A stretch of DNA of 53,611 nt, taken from Cellulosilyticum sp. Its GTDB lineage: Bacteria; Bacillota; Clostridia; Lachnospirales; Cellulosilyticaceae. The stretch covers positions 1 to 53,611 of the forward strand of contig JAGAVZ010000265.1 of NCBI GenBank assembly GCA_017941635.1. The letters run 5' to 3'. The notes below the pieces were generated by a model. The model was not told where the DNA came from. It made no database searches and was given only the letters and a program-made list of their open reading frames with translations. Positions within the stretch are counted from its first letter, which is position 1; every line of letters begins with the position of its first letter. This document shows positions 16,270-24,969 of this stretch, one piece after another. The position numbers and the translations under genes were made by a program.

Positions 16270-16824
16270 TTAAAACTCAATCTCTAATTGACTAACGGGT
16301 ATAATTGGCTCAGGTTTTGCTGGATGCTCTCTTAAGATTTTCTCCATCCATACCATGTCTTGCCACTCACCTAATTTATACCCACACTTTGTAAAGTGTG
16401 CAACCGTTTTATAACCTAACTTTTCATGGAATAAAATACTTCCTGGATTCGCATAAGCAATACAAGCATTTACATTGATAACATTTTGCTTACTCACAAT
16501 TTTTTCTAATACTTCATAGAGCTTTCTACCAATACCTAACCCTTTACTTGCTTCTGCTAAGTATATTGTTGTTTCAACTGACCAATCGTATGCTGCTCTT
16601 GTTTTAAAAGGTGCTGCATATGCATAGCCTAAAATTCTGCCTTCATGCTCTGCTACCAAATAAGGATATTTCTCAAGCGTATGTGCAATACGACTTCTAA
16701 ATTCTTCTTCGCTAGGTACTTCATATTCAAAACTAATTACTGTATTTTCTACATAAGGTTTATAAATAGCTAATAGCTTCTTTGCATCTGCTTCTGTTGC
16801 CATACGTATTTTTATTGATTCCAT
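16270..16824 (-). CDS. GNAT N-acetyltransferase (phosphinothricin/amino-acid acetyltransferase-like)
   Basis: 184 residues of the GCN5-related acetyltransferase fold, which transfers acetyl groups from acetyl-CoA. The order seen is IRMATEADA at the N-terminus, YENTVISFEYE-like helix/strand (about 26-38), LGYAYAAPFKTRAAYDWSVE (about 65-84, typical of the Pat/MnaT subgroup), the acetyl-CoA loop GLGIGRKLYE (about 94-103), and NPGSILFHEKLGYK near 125-138. Substrates of this subgroup include amino acid analogues such as methionine sulfoximine. Start ATG 16824 has GGAG 8 nt upstream; a GTG two codons earlier is less likely. It appears monocistronic with its own terminator. Confidence 0.85.
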   Translation of the reverse strand: MESIKIRMATEADAKKLLAIYKPYVENTVISFEYEVPSEEEFRSRIAHTLEKYPYLVAEHEGRILGYAYAAPFKTRAAYDWSVETTIYLAEASKGLGIGRKLYEVLEKIVSKQNVINVNACIAYANPGSILFHEKLGYKTVAHFTKCGYKLGEWQDMVWMEKILREHPAKPEPIIPVSQLEIEF

Positions 16825-17059
16825 ATTCACTTCTCCACTAATCCTCTCTCAAATCATTGATTTCTAGTTGTCCACTCTCAAAATAGAACATTCACTAAAT
16901 TCCTTTTCTATCATTCACTGACCATTATCACTAACTTCTATCCATCTAATCTATTCAAATTTTATAATCGATTAGCCCTCTTTCCTCTTATTGAATTATA
17001 CGATTCACTTCTAGCTATTGTATCTAACTGCTTAAGAAACATTCTTATTTTTCATCATG

Positions 17060-17893
17060 CTATAATACTTCATCTACTTGTATCAACATATTATAAACAA
17101 TTCCACTTGTACGATTAAAAGGCCATTCTAAAATGTTCTCTTCTAGTCTAGCTAATTTCCCTCTTCTTCGTTGTTCATTTAAATCCTCTAAACCTTGAAT
17201 GGCACCTTGTACAGTCCCATCTCTTCCTTTACGTCCTAATTCACAACCTATTATCAATTTTGAATTTGTTGCCTTGATAAGTTGCTCATGTAAACACTGG
17301 ATAACTTGAGGTGTTAACGCAATAATAGAAGCTCTAATCGTTGCATCTTGCTGACCTAATGTTTGTAATACAACTTGCCAAATCCATTCAATCATAGATA
17401 ACAGCTGACTATGCAGCCCAATAGCAATTGTTACATCATATACTTTTTCTCCTAATGAAATCAGTTTAATCTTAGCTACTATTTTTTCAAATTCATTTGT
17501 TGCAATTTCTACTAGGTCAGACATTTCAGTATGCATTCCTTTTTTACGTACCTCATTTACAAGCTTACTTGCATATTGTCTATAATCCTCTGCATCAAGC
17601 CCCAATAAATCTTGCTGAATTACTTCTACTTTCGCCTTTCCTGCAAGATGATATTGCTTAATTGCCGCTTGTAATGCCTCTTCATCTTTATCTATTAAAG
17701 TAAGTCTTTTTACATAAGGCAAAAGCTGCTCCAAATCTATATCATTACTTCTTCCAACACCCAGAATAACGACATGCTGATTCCATTCTAATTGACTGAT
17801 AATATAGTCTGTTAAATCCTCTCGATAGGCACGCCATGCACTATATGCATTGGGAATGACCTGCAATGCTCGTAATTGATCATATAAATTCAT
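17060..17893 (-). CDS. Methyltransferase-like (Rossmann) protein of unknown function
   Basis: 277 residues. The N-terminal half looks like a class I SAM-dependent methyltransferase: motif I-like VVILGVGRSNDIDLE (about 41-55), acidic end of strand 2 in LTLIDKDEEAL (about 64-74), and a QQDLLGL segment near 94-100 for the next strand. The glycine motif GVGRSND is unusual (normally GxGxG), so SAM binding is not assured. The C-terminal half includes LIIGCELGRKGRDGTVQGAI and the Arg-rich stretch NEQRRRGKLARLEE. The Shine-Dalgarno is weak. It is monocistronic or paired with the CPBP protease gene 95 nt upstream. Substrate unknown. Confidence 0.6.
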   Translation of the reverse strand: MNLYDQLRALQVIPNAYSAWRAYREDLTDYIISQLEWNQHVVILGVGRSNDIDLEQLLPYVKRLTLIDKDEEALQAAIKQYHLAGKAKVEVIQQDLLGLDAEDYRQYASKLVNEVRKKGMHTEMSDLVEIATNEFEKIVAKIKLISLGEKVYDVTIAIGLHSQLLSMIEWIWQVVLQTLGQQDATIRASIIALTPQVIQCLHEQLIKATNSKLIIGCELGRKGRDGTVQGAIQGLEDLNEQRRRGKLARLEENILEWPFNRTSGIVYNMLIQVDEVL

Positions 17894-17988
17894 ACCTAAT
17901 CTTTCTTTCCCTTCTCATATTGATTTTATTACTGTTAACCTTTTTTAACTGCTTTATTGACTTATTATATTTTATTCATTCAAATGCT

Positions 17989-18639
17989 CTAGTAATTTAA
18001 CATGCATCCCATTAACCAACCAATCCCATTCACTGTCATATGCATACAAATAGTTGCACTTATGCCCTTTTTCTCTTTTACAATTCCAAAGATAAGACCT
18101 AGGACAGCTGCATAAATTTTTTGTACCATATAATAATGAAGGCCACCAAACAGCAAAGCTTGGCCAATAAGCGCTATAGGTAGTCCAAATCCTTCCTTCA
18201 AGTATCCTTGTATCTTTTGTCTAAAAAGATACTCTTCTACAATTGGAGGTAAAATAACCATGGCTATAAAGCGGAATACAGGCTCATATGCTGTAAAGCT
18301 TTGATTAATCTCTTCATACTCAGGGAAAAAGCCAATTAATAAACGCACTAATAGAGTACCTATGAAATAGGTTCCTAAGCCCATCAATATATATTTAAAA
18401 ACATCTTTAACTTTTTGATTTTTTAACCCCTCTCTAAATTCTGTTTTATGTTGATCTATACTATATAATCCTACAAAAATAATGGTATAGCATATTACGT
18501 TTAATAAATAACTATGTCTTTCGTAAAATGAAATTGGATTAGGACATAAAATCTCAACTAAAAGTCCACCTAATAACGAAATAACATAAAACCATATGAC
18601 CACTAGAATGGACTGTCCAAAGGCTTTGATTTGTTTCAT
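17989..18639 (-). CDS. CPBP family intramembrane metalloprotease (Abi/CAAX-like)
   Basis: 216 residues with about six to seven transmembrane helices. The catalytic signature PPIVEEYLFR (about 130-140) has the EExxxR motif; FGGLHYYM (His about 168) and CMHMTVNGIG (His about 199) supply the other conserved His residues. These enzymes cleave within the membrane; some handle CAAX proteins or bacteriocin self-immunity, but the bacterial substrates are mostly unknown. Start ATG has AAGGAAA about 8 nt upstream. There is no bacteriocin gene nearby to indicate an immunity role. Confidence 0.85.
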   Translation of the reverse strand: MKQIKAFGQSILVVIWFYVISLLGGLLVEILCPNPISFYERHSYLLNVICYTIIFVGLYSIDQHKTEFREGLKNQKVKDVFKYILMGLGTYFIGTLLVRLLIGFFPEYEEINQSFTAYEPVFRFIAMVILPPIVEEYLFRQKIQGYLKEGFGLPIALIGQALLFGGLHYYMVQKIYAAVLGLIFGIVKEKKGISATICMHMTVNGIGWLMGCMLNY

Positions 18640-18683
18640 TTCATCATTTCCTTTATTCTGCTTAGAAATACTTATAAATCTAC

Positions 18684-18708
18684 AAAAAAGGGAGGCAAGC
18701 CTCCCTTT
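18684..18708 (-). terminator. Terminator after pnp
   Basis: On the minus strand, a 10-bp GC-rich stem (AAAGGGAGGC/GCCTCCCTTT; arms 18699-18708 and 18687-18696) with a tight loop and a following T-run to 18684. Confidence 0.9.
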
Positions 18709-18772
18709 CCTATAACATATAAATTTTTCTATTGTTTATTTTCTTATTGGTTTCTTACTCATTTTTAAGTTA

Positions 18773-20896
18773 TTATTCTGCTTGATTTGCTGATTCTGGT
18801 TTTGGTAATAATGCTTTATGAGAAAGGTTGATACGACCTTGTTTGTCAATTTCAATAACTTTAACATCTAACTCATCACCAACAGCTACAACATCTTCAA
18901 CTTTTGCCACACGTTCATGTGCTAATTGAGAAATGTGTACTAACCCTTCTTTACCTGGTGCAAACTCAACAAAAGCTCCAAAGTTCATTAAACGCGCTAC
19001 TTTACCTTTGAATACTTGACCTTCTTGTACCGGCTCAGCAATGCTACGAATCATTGCTGCAGCTTGATCTGCTTTAGCTTGATTTTCACCACAGATTAAA
19101 ACGCGTCCATTGTCATCGATATCAATTTTAACACCTGTTTCATCAATGATACGATTAATCATTTTACCTTTTGGTCCGATTACATCACTGATTTTTTCTG
19201 GATCAATTGTAAGTTGTGAAATCACTGGTGCATATGGTGATAAATGATCACGTACAGCAGGGATTGCTTTAAGCATCACTTCATCCATAATGTAAAGTCT
19301 TGCTTTACGTGTATTTTCTAATGCCCCTTTGATAATTTCTGGTGTTAAACCTTGAATCTTCATATCCATTTGGATAGCTGTAATACCTTTGTGTGTTCCA
19401 CCTACTTTAAAGTCCATATCCCCAAAGAAATCTTCAAGACCTTGGATATCTGTAAGCAGTACGAAGTCTTCATCTGTTTCACCTGTTACAAGCCCAACTG
19501 AAATACCAGCAACTGGTGCTTTAATTGGCACACCTGCAGCCATTAATGATAATGTTGAACCACAGATACTTGCTTGTGAAGTAGAACCATTTGAACTTAA
19601 TACTTCAGATACTGTACGAATTGCATATGGGAATTCTTCTTCTGATGGAAGAACTGGTACAAGTGCTCTTTCTGCTAAAGCGCCATGTCCGATTTCACGA
19701 CGTCCTGGTGCACGTGGTGCACGTGCTTCACCTACTGAGTATGGTGGGAAGTTGTAGTGGTGCATATAACGTTTAGAAACTTCTAACTCATCTAAACCAT
19801 CTAATGTTTGCATTTCTGATAATGCCGCTAACGTTGTAACTGTAAGAACTTGTGTTTGTCCACGTGTGAATAAACCAGTACCATGTACTCTCGGAAGTAA
19901 ATCAACTTCAGCGTCTAAGTGTCTGATTTCATCTAATTTACGACCATCTGGACGTTTGTGATCTTTTAAAATCATACGTCTTACTGTTTTCTTTTCGAAC
20001 TGATAGAACGCATCTTCTAAGTATTCAAGGTATTCTTCTTTACCACCCTCTGTTAATGCTTCTATAACACGTTCTTTTAATGCTTTAAGTTGTACTTCTC
20101 TTACTTGTTTATCATCTGTGAATACAGCATTTTCCATTTCTTCATCACCAATTTGAGCGATGATTTCTTTATAGATTTCTTCCGGTACAGCAAATTTCAC
20201 ATAATTTGTATCTTTTTCTTTACCACAATCTGCTTTAATTTCTTCAATGAATTTTACCACTTGTTGGTTAAATTCATGTGCTTTCATAATTGCATCATAC
20301 ATCATATCTTCTGGTACTTCATTCGCACCTGCTTCAATCATCATGACTTTGTCTTTTGATGAAGATACAGTAAGTGCCATATCAGATACTTGTCTTTGTG
20401 CTTGAGTTGGGTTGAATACAAGCTCCCCATCTACTAAACCAACTTGTACTGAACCAACTGGACCAGCAAATGGAATTTCTGAAATATCTACTACTAATGA
20501 AGCTGCAATCATAGCTGTTACTTCTGGACTACAATCTTGATCTACAGACATAACAGTTGTTGTGATTACTACATCATTACGATAGTCTTTAGGGAACAAT
20601 GGACGCATCGGTCTATCAATTACCCTTGATGTTAAGATTGCTTTTTCAGATGGACGTGCTTCACGTTTGATATAACCACCTGGAAATCTACCTACTGAGT
20701 AGAATTTTTCTTCATAGTTTACACTAAGTGGGAAGAAGTCTACCCCTTCTTTTGGTTCTTCTGATGCAACTACTGTTGCTAAAATAACTGTATCACCATA
20801 CTTTACCATAGCTGCGCCATTTGCAAGACCAGCTACTTTACCAATTTCAACTGATAGCTCTCTACCAGCTAACATGGTTGAATAATTTTTTACCAT
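18773..20896 (-). CDS. pnp: Polyribonucleotide nucleotidyltransferase (PNPase)
   Basis: 707-residue 3'-5' exoribonuclease that degrades RNA with phosphate and is part of the RNA degradosome. Two RNase PH-like domains (about 1-215 and 300-540) flank an all-helical linker. In the second domain GSTSQASICGS and TDIQGLEDFFGDMDFKVGG mark the active site. A KH domain (about 550-615, with IGPKGKMINRI) and a C-terminal S1 domain (about 620-695, VARLMNFGAFVEF) follow. Length is normal. The start follows AGGAG. It has a long structured 5' leader and its own terminators on both sides, so it is probably transcribed separately from rpsO or processed. Confidence 0.98.
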   Translation of the reverse strand: MVKNYSTMLAGRELSVEIGKVAGLANGAAMVKYGDTVILATVVASEEPKEGVDFFPLSVNYEEKFYSVGRFPGGYIKREARPSEKAILTSRVIDRPMRPLFPKDYRNDVVITTTVMSVDQDCSPEVTAMIAASLVVDISEIPFAGPVGSVQVGLVDGELVFNPTQAQRQVSDMALTVSSSKDKVMMIEAGANEVPEDMMYDAIMKAHEFNQQVVKFIEEIKADCGKEKDTNYVKFAVPEEIYKEIIAQIGDEEMENAVFTDDKQVREVQLKALKERVIEALTEGGKEEYLEYLEDAFYQFEKKTVRRMILKDHKRPDGRKLDEIRHLDAEVDLLPRVHGTGLFTRGQTQVLTVTTLAALSEMQTLDGLDELEVSKRYMHHYNFPPYSVGEARAPRAPGRREIGHGALAERALVPVLPSEEEFPYAIRTVSEVLSSNGSTSQASICGSTLSLMAAGVPIKAPVAGISVGLVTGETDEDFVLLTDIQGLEDFFGDMDFKVGGTHKGITAIQMDMKIQGLTPEIIKGALENTRKARLYIMDEVMLKAIPAVRDHLSPYAPVISQLTIDPEKISDVIGPKGKMINRIIDETGVKIDIDDNGRVLICGENQAKADQAAAMIRSIAEPVQEGQVFKGKVARLMNFGAFVEFAPGKEGLVHISQLAHERVAKVEDVVAVGDELDVKVIEIDKQGRINLSHKALLPKPESANQAE

Positions 20897-20940
20897 AGTT
20901 ATTTCTCCTCTCGATTGATTTTGCTACTTGATTTATGCTT

Positions 20941-21040
20941 TTTGAAGAGAAATCATCGTTGCGCAATCTTATAGTAAGCTTAGCTTTAAAATAAGATAAC
21001 CTTACTGTAACATTGCACAAATATAATTCTTCTCTTCAAA
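20941..21040 (-). ncRNA. Long structured leader stem in the pnp 5' region
   Basis: A nested inverted repeat lies between rpsO and pnp. The outer arms are perfect 11-mers (20941-20951 and 21030-21040). The inner stem pairs 20959-20978 with 21001-21020 (20 positions, one C-C mismatch and G-U pairs), and CTTA/TAAG in the loop can extend it. Coding capacity is absent. Its position matches the RNase III-processed leader hairpin that lets PNPase regulate itself in E. coli; that function here is inferred. Confidence 0.7.
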
Positions 21041-21081
21041 TCATTAAATCGATTTATTGAATCAGTTTATTCATACACTGT

Positions 21082-21105
21082 AAAAAAGGGCGGAAAAATC
21101 CGCCC
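21082..21105 (-). terminator. Terminator after rpsO
   Basis: On the minus strand, GGGCGGA/TCCGCCC (arms 21099-21105 and 21088-21094), loop TTTT, followed by six T residues (21082-21087). Confidence 0.9.
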
Positions 21106-21117
21106 CTATTTAAATTA

Positions 21118-21381
21118 CTATTTTCTGATTCCAAGTTCTGCAATGATTGAACGGTATCTTTCGATATCTGTTTTGATTAAGTAGTCAAGAAGACCTCTTC
21201 TTTTACCTACCATCATTAATAAACCACGACGAGAGTGGTGGTCTTTTTTGTGTGTTCTTAAGTGATCTGTTAAGTGGTTGATTCTTTCTGTTAATAAAGC
21301 AATTTGAACTTCTGGAGAACCAGTATCGTTTGTTCCTCTACCATATTTTGCGATTAATTCTTGTTTACGTTCTTTAGTCAT
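21118..21381 (-). CDS. rpsO: 30S ribosomal protein S15
   Basis: 87 residues, standard length. The 16S rRNA-binding signature is present ([41 protein letters not shown]). It binds the central domain of 16S rRNA early in small-subunit assembly. AGGAGG precedes the ATG. It has a good promoter inside the end of ribF, a structured leader that may be its autoregulatory site, and its own terminator, so it is largely monocistronic. Confidence 0.98.
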   Translation of the reverse strand: MTKERKQELIAKYGRGTNDTGSPEVQIALLTERINHLTDHLRTHKKDHHSRRGLLMMVGKRRGLLDYLIKTDIERYRSIIAELGIRK

Positions 21382-21414
21382 TGTAATATTCCTCCTAAAT
21401 TTTATTTATGCCTA

Positions 21415-21455
21415 TCACTAAGAATGGGTCGGAGTGTCCCGTTACTGAGTGACGG
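21415..21455 (-). promoter_or_regulatory. Candidate S15 autoregulatory leader
   Basis: Between promoter and start codon the transcript can form three mutually competing pairings: CCGT/ACGG (21439-21442 with 21452-21455), GGG/CCC (21426-21428 with 21438-21440) and TCACT/AGTGA (21448-21452 with 21415-21419). Overlapping helices of this kind are typical of pseudoknot r-protein leaders. Several S15 leader classes are known; assignment to one needs covariation. Confidence 0.5.
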
Positions 21456-21470
21456 TATAGAACATATATG

Positions 21471-21499
21471 AGTATAGCATAACTTGTTTTATTTTGCAA
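21471..21499 (-). promoter_or_regulatory. rpsO promoter
   Basis: On the minus strand, TTGCAA (21494-21499), a 17-nt spacer and TATACT (21471-21476). The -35 overlaps the last codons of ribF. Confidence 0.8.
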
Positions 21500-22430
21500 T
21501 CCCGTTTACAGCATCTGAAAAATATTGTTGAATTTTCTCTTTGTCTTTAGAAATTTGACTCTGTAATGCCTCGAGACCATCAAATTTCTGCTCTGGTCGA
21601 ATGAATGTATAAAATTCTATCGTTACCTCTTGACCATAAAGGATTTCATTAAAGTCAAAAATGTGCGTTTCAATCATCTTTCTTTCGCCATTAACGGTAG
21701 GATTGTATCCAATATTAGTCATTCCCAAATAAGTGTTAGAATATACTTTTATTTTTGTAGCATACACACCATTTGGCGGATAAACTCTATCTGGCTCTGC
21801 AACTATATTAATTGTTGGAAACCCAATGGTACGCCCTAATTGTTTCCCTTGCATAACATTGCCAACAATCATATAAGGATGACCTAACATCTCATTAGCC
21901 GCCTCTATTCTTCCATTTGTAACTAATCTTCTAATTTGTGAACTTGAAATCATTTGATCTTTTCTCATAACTGCCTCTACTACTTTTACATCAATATCAT
22001 ATATTTTACCTAAACTCTTTAAGTAACTTGGATTTCCTACTTTATTCTTTCCAAAATAATAGTTGCTTCCTACTACGACAACACACGCTTTTAATTTTTC
22101 TATTAAAGTATCTTTAAAAAATTCTTCCGGACTAATACTTGCAAAATCCTTAGTAAAAGGATACTCTACAAGGACATCCATGCCAAGGTGTTGTACCATT
22201 CGTTTTTTGTCTCTTCTAGACATTAAAAGTGCCTTTGGGTTATTTCCAATCACCCATGTTGGATGGGGATAAAATGAAAAAACAACGGTTTCAAGACCTC
22301 TTTTTTGCGCTTCATATCTGGCAACTTCAAATAACTTTTGATGACCTTTATGTACACCATCAAAATTCCCAAGTACAACAACGCATTCTCTCTGCCTTGT
22401 TATATTCGCAGCTTGATCAATATACTGCAT
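21489..22430 (-). CDS. ribF: Bifunctional riboflavin kinase/FAD synthetase
   Basis: 313 residues. Phosphorylates riboflavin to FMN and adenylates FMN to FAD. The N-terminal nucleotidyltransferase domain has LGNFDGVHKGHQKLF at about 21-35 (HxGH-type motif) and SSQIRRLVTNGRI near 158-170. The C-terminal kinase domain (about 180-305) has GRTIGFPTINI and PPNGVYATKI, plus METHIFDF-like strand and TIEFYTFIRPEQKFDG. Start is preceded by GAGG. It follows truB in order but a strong terminator and 286 nt separate them, so it has its own promoter, not located here. Confidence 0.97.
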   Translation of the reverse strand: MQYIDQAANITRQRECVVVLGNFDGVHKGHQKLFEVARYEAQKRGLETVVFSFYPHPTWVIGNNPKALLMSRRDKKRMVQHLGMDVLVEYPFTKDFASISPEEFFKDTLIEKLKACVVVVGSNYYFGKNKVGNPSYLKSLGKIYDIDVKVVEAVMRKDQMISSSQIRRLVTNGRIEAANEMLGHPYMIVGNVMQGKQLGRTIGFPTINIVAEPDRVYPPNGVYATKIKVYSNTYLGMTNIGYNPTVNGERKMIETHIFDFNEILYGQEVTIEFYTFIRPEQKFDGLEALQSQISKDKEKIQQYFSDAVNGIAK

Positions 22431-22557
22431 CTTTACACCTCACAACATGAATTCTTTTTCTACCTTTTACTATATCATGAATTTATCTATTGAGCAAAGG
22501 GGCATATGAAATGATTATAGCTTTTAGACAATCATCTTAGCGTCCCTTACTCTACGT

Positions 22558-22622
22558 AAAAAGGTAGACCATATTAGCAATATCATTTAGTTAAGACATT
22601 GTTAATGTGGCCTACCTTTTTT
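22558..22622 (-). terminator. Long hairpin terminator after truB
   Basis: Imperfect 24-bp inverted repeat (22558-22581 and 22598-22621), loop about 16 nt, with the outer 10 bp perfect (AAAAAGGTAG/CTACCTTTTT) and T-runs on both sides. It closes the rimP-to-truB operon. The length is unusual for a simple terminator. Confidence 0.75.
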
Positions 22623-22716
22623 ACATTATTCTTTGTTAAAACTTTATTTTAAGTCCTAAAAACAACTCTAATGAAATGCTATTTCAAAAAGAGGTTTTGT
22701 TTTTATTTTCAAAAAC

Positions 22717-23616
22717 TTATCCTACCATAAACATTTTTTCAACTTCGAGCATCTGGCGCTTTTCATTCCATTTATATAATGCAACAAATTGGTCCTCTTC
22801 ATTATAAATACGAATAAAGGTACCATCTTCATAACGATTTACTTGAGTTAAATGATTAAGAGAAAGTGGATTTCCATTATTTAAATATTTCTTTCCACTT
22901 TCCTTGATTTGCGCCTTTGCATAGTGAGCAAATAAAACTTCTAAGCTCTGCATATAAGATGTCATTTCTTCCTTATGTGCTTCTAGCTCTTCTAGTGTTA
23001 AACTCTCTTCAAGTGTAAAAGCCCCAACTTTGGTACGAAGTAAATAACCCATATGTGCGCCACAACCTAAAGCTTTACCAATATCTGTACATAGTGTACG
23101 GATATAAGTCCCTTTAGAACAACTCACACGAATTCTAAAGCGTTTCTCATCAATCCACTCGATAATATCACAACTATAAATTTGAACTTGTCTACTTGGT
23201 CTTTCAACTTCAATTCCTTGTCTTGCAAGTTCATAAAGACGTACACCATTTACTTTAATTGCTGAATACATTGGTGGCACTTGTGTGTAATCTCCTATAA
23301 AAGATGCCACAACTTCTTCAATCTGCTCTTTTGTTACATGTACTTCTGACTGAGTTAAAATATCACCTGTCGCATCCTCTGTTGTAGTGGTAGCACCTAA
23401 AATAACTTCTGCTTCATAGCATTTATCAGCATCTGCTAAATAGTTTACTGCTTTGGTTGCAGGACCAATACATAATGGTAATACACCTTCAGCTTCTGGG
23501 TCCAATGTCCCTGTATGTCCAATTCTTCTTTCTCTTAAAATGCCCCTTGCTTTTGCAACAACATCATGAGAAGTAAATCCTCTTTTTTTATAAATACTAA
23601 TGATTCCGTTTAACAT
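22717..23616 (-). CDS. truB: tRNA pseudouridine(55) synthase TruB
   Basis: 299 residues. Makes pseudouridine 55 in the T-loop of tRNA. The catalytic Asp is in HTGTLDPEAEGVLPLCIG (about 36-53). SIYKKRGFTSHDVV near the N-terminus and CSKGTYIRTLCTDIGKALG (about 170-188) are family motifs, followed by a short C-terminal PUA-like region. It overlaps the end of nrnA by 7 nt (ATG at 23616), consistent with translational coupling in the infB operon. Confidence 0.97.
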   Translation of the reverse strand: MLNGIISIYKKRGFTSHDVVAKARGILRERRIGHTGTLDPEAEGVLPLCIGPATKAVNYLADADKCYEAEVILGATTTTEDATGDILTQSEVHVTKEQIEEVVASFIGDYTQVPPMYSAIKVNGVRLYELARQGIEVERPSRQVQIYSCDIIEWIDEKRFRIRVSCSKGTYIRTLCTDIGKALGCGAHMGYLLRTKVGAFTLEESLTLEELEAHKEEMTSYMQSLEVLFAHYAKAQIKESGKKYLNNGNPLSLNHLTQVNRYEDGTFIRIYNEEDQFVALYKWNEKRQMLEVEKMFMVG

Positions 23617-24584
23617 AGTGATCCTTTCATCGTTTCATCTAAAGGCACTTGTTTCAGTGCTTCATGAATACGTGCTACTGCTTCTTCAAAATGGCCTTCT
23701 ATCGTAGCACCTGCTGCTCGTATATGGCCGCCTCCACCTAAACCTACAGAGAGCGCTGCTACATCATATGGTGGATTACTACGAAAACTTACTTTATAAT
23801 GTGTTTCATCCAGTGGATACATAAAGATTGCAAGATCGCATCCTTTAATATTTTTCACTGAACTCACAATCGCCCCTAAGTCTTCCTTCGTAGCATCTTG
23901 GATAGCCATTTCCTGTGCTGTAACATAAGTCATATAATAGGGCTTATCCCATAATTGCTCCATATGACTCATTGCAATAGCTTCCATCATTGTAGCTGTT
24001 TTAGATTTTTCATAGAGGTGCTTATAATATACCTTTGTAAAAGGGAACGGTATTCTCATAAGTCCTGCTACAATTTCATGTGTACGTGGTGTAGTGCTAC
24101 TATGCATAAATCCACCTGTATCTGTTAAAATCCCTGTATATAGGCTTCGTGCTAAGACTTCTGTTAATGGACAATCTGCTAAACAGATTAAATCGTAGAC
24201 AATCTCACATGTTGCTGAAGCATTTCTTTGCACTTCATTGTACTGGGCAAAGAAAGTATTGGTTCCGTGGTGATCAATATTGATAGTAACTTCTGCCTTT
24301 TCAAAGTCCTTCTGGAATTTTCCAAGACGCTCTAAATCTCCACAATCTACACTGATAAACGTATCATAAGAAATACTTGCTTCATGAGCTACTGGCATAT
24401 TTTCTAATAAATCCTCGAACTCATGTGGTATTTTTTCTAATAAAATTTGGTGCGGAATATGTAGAAAGCCACATAAAGTGGCCATTCCTACAAGGGCACC
24501 CACAGCATCTCCATCTGGGTTTGTGTGGGCTCCTAAAATTATTCCTTTTGCGGATTTAATTTGACTTAAGATTGTATCTTTCAT
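23610..24584 (-). CDS. nrnA: DHH-family phosphoesterase NrnA (nanoRNase/pAp phosphatase)
   Basis: 324 residues. Degrades very short RNAs and dephosphorylates pAp in Firmicutes that lack Orn. DHH domain motifs are HTNPDGDAVGA (about 20-30), SVDCGD (about 88-93) and IDHHGTN (about 113-119). The DHHA1 domain ends in GLGGGGHIRAAGATI (about 288-302). Its start codon overlaps the rbfA stop codon (TAATG) and it overlaps truB by 7 nt, as in the conserved rbfA-nrnA-truB order. Confidence 0.94.
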   Translation of the reverse strand: MKDTILSQIKSAKGIILGAHTNPDGDAVGALVGMATLCGFLHIPHQILLEKIPHEFEDLLENMPVAHEASISYDTFISVDCGDLERLGKFQKDFEKAEVTINIDHHGTNTFFAQYNEVQRNASATCEIVYDLICLADCPLTEVLARSLYTGILTDTGGFMHSSTTPRTHEIVAGLMRIPFPFTKVYYKHLYEKSKTATMMEAIAMSHMEQLWDKPYYMTYVTAQEMAIQDATKEDLGAIVSSVKNIKGCDLAIFMYPLDETHYKVSFRSNPPYDVAALSVGLGGGGHIRAAGATIEGHFEEAVARIHEALKQVPLDETMKGSLC

Positions 24585-24943
24585 TAACGTCTACTGTCTT
24601 TCGCCATAACATCATTAATTAATTTAGACATTTCAATACCACGTTCAATCGATTCATCTAATTTGAAAATAAGTTCTGGAGTATTTCTTAAGTTGATACG
24701 ACGTGCAATCTCTTTACGAATAAATCCTTGTGCTTTTTGTAATCCTACTAAAGCTTCTTGTTTTTTATGATCTTGAAGTACACTAATGTATACTTTAGCT
24801 GTTTTTAAGTCATTTGTTGTATCTACTGCTACAACACTAATCATCACATCTTGTACAGCTGGATCTTTAATCTCTGTACGAATCACTTCTGAGATTTCTC
24901 TTCTCATTTCTTCGTTAATTCTTGTTAATCTTTGGCTAGCCAT
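24584..24943 (-). CDS. rbfA: 30S ribosome-binding factor RbfA
   Basis: 119 residues, the usual length, forming a single KH-like domain. RINEEMRREISEVI, KDPAVQDVMISV, AKVYISVL and LRNTPELIFKLDESIERG are family segments. It assists 16S rRNA 5'-end maturation and cold adaptation. It lies 26 nt after infB and overlaps nrnA by one base. Confidence 0.96.
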   Translation of the reverse strand: MASQRLTRINEEMRREISEVIRTEIKDPAVQDVMISVVAVDTTNDLKTAKVYISVLQDHKKQEALVGLQKAQGFIRKEIARRINLRNTPELIFKLDESIERGIEMSKLINDVMAKDSRR

Positions 24944-24969
24944 TATTTCACATCCTTTTCCTTTGACAC

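Noticed and set aside
16086-16280. Short frame (64 codons) overlapping the end of the GNAT gene
   Set aside because: It needs a TTG start, overlaps the GNAT terminator and has no ribosome-binding site.
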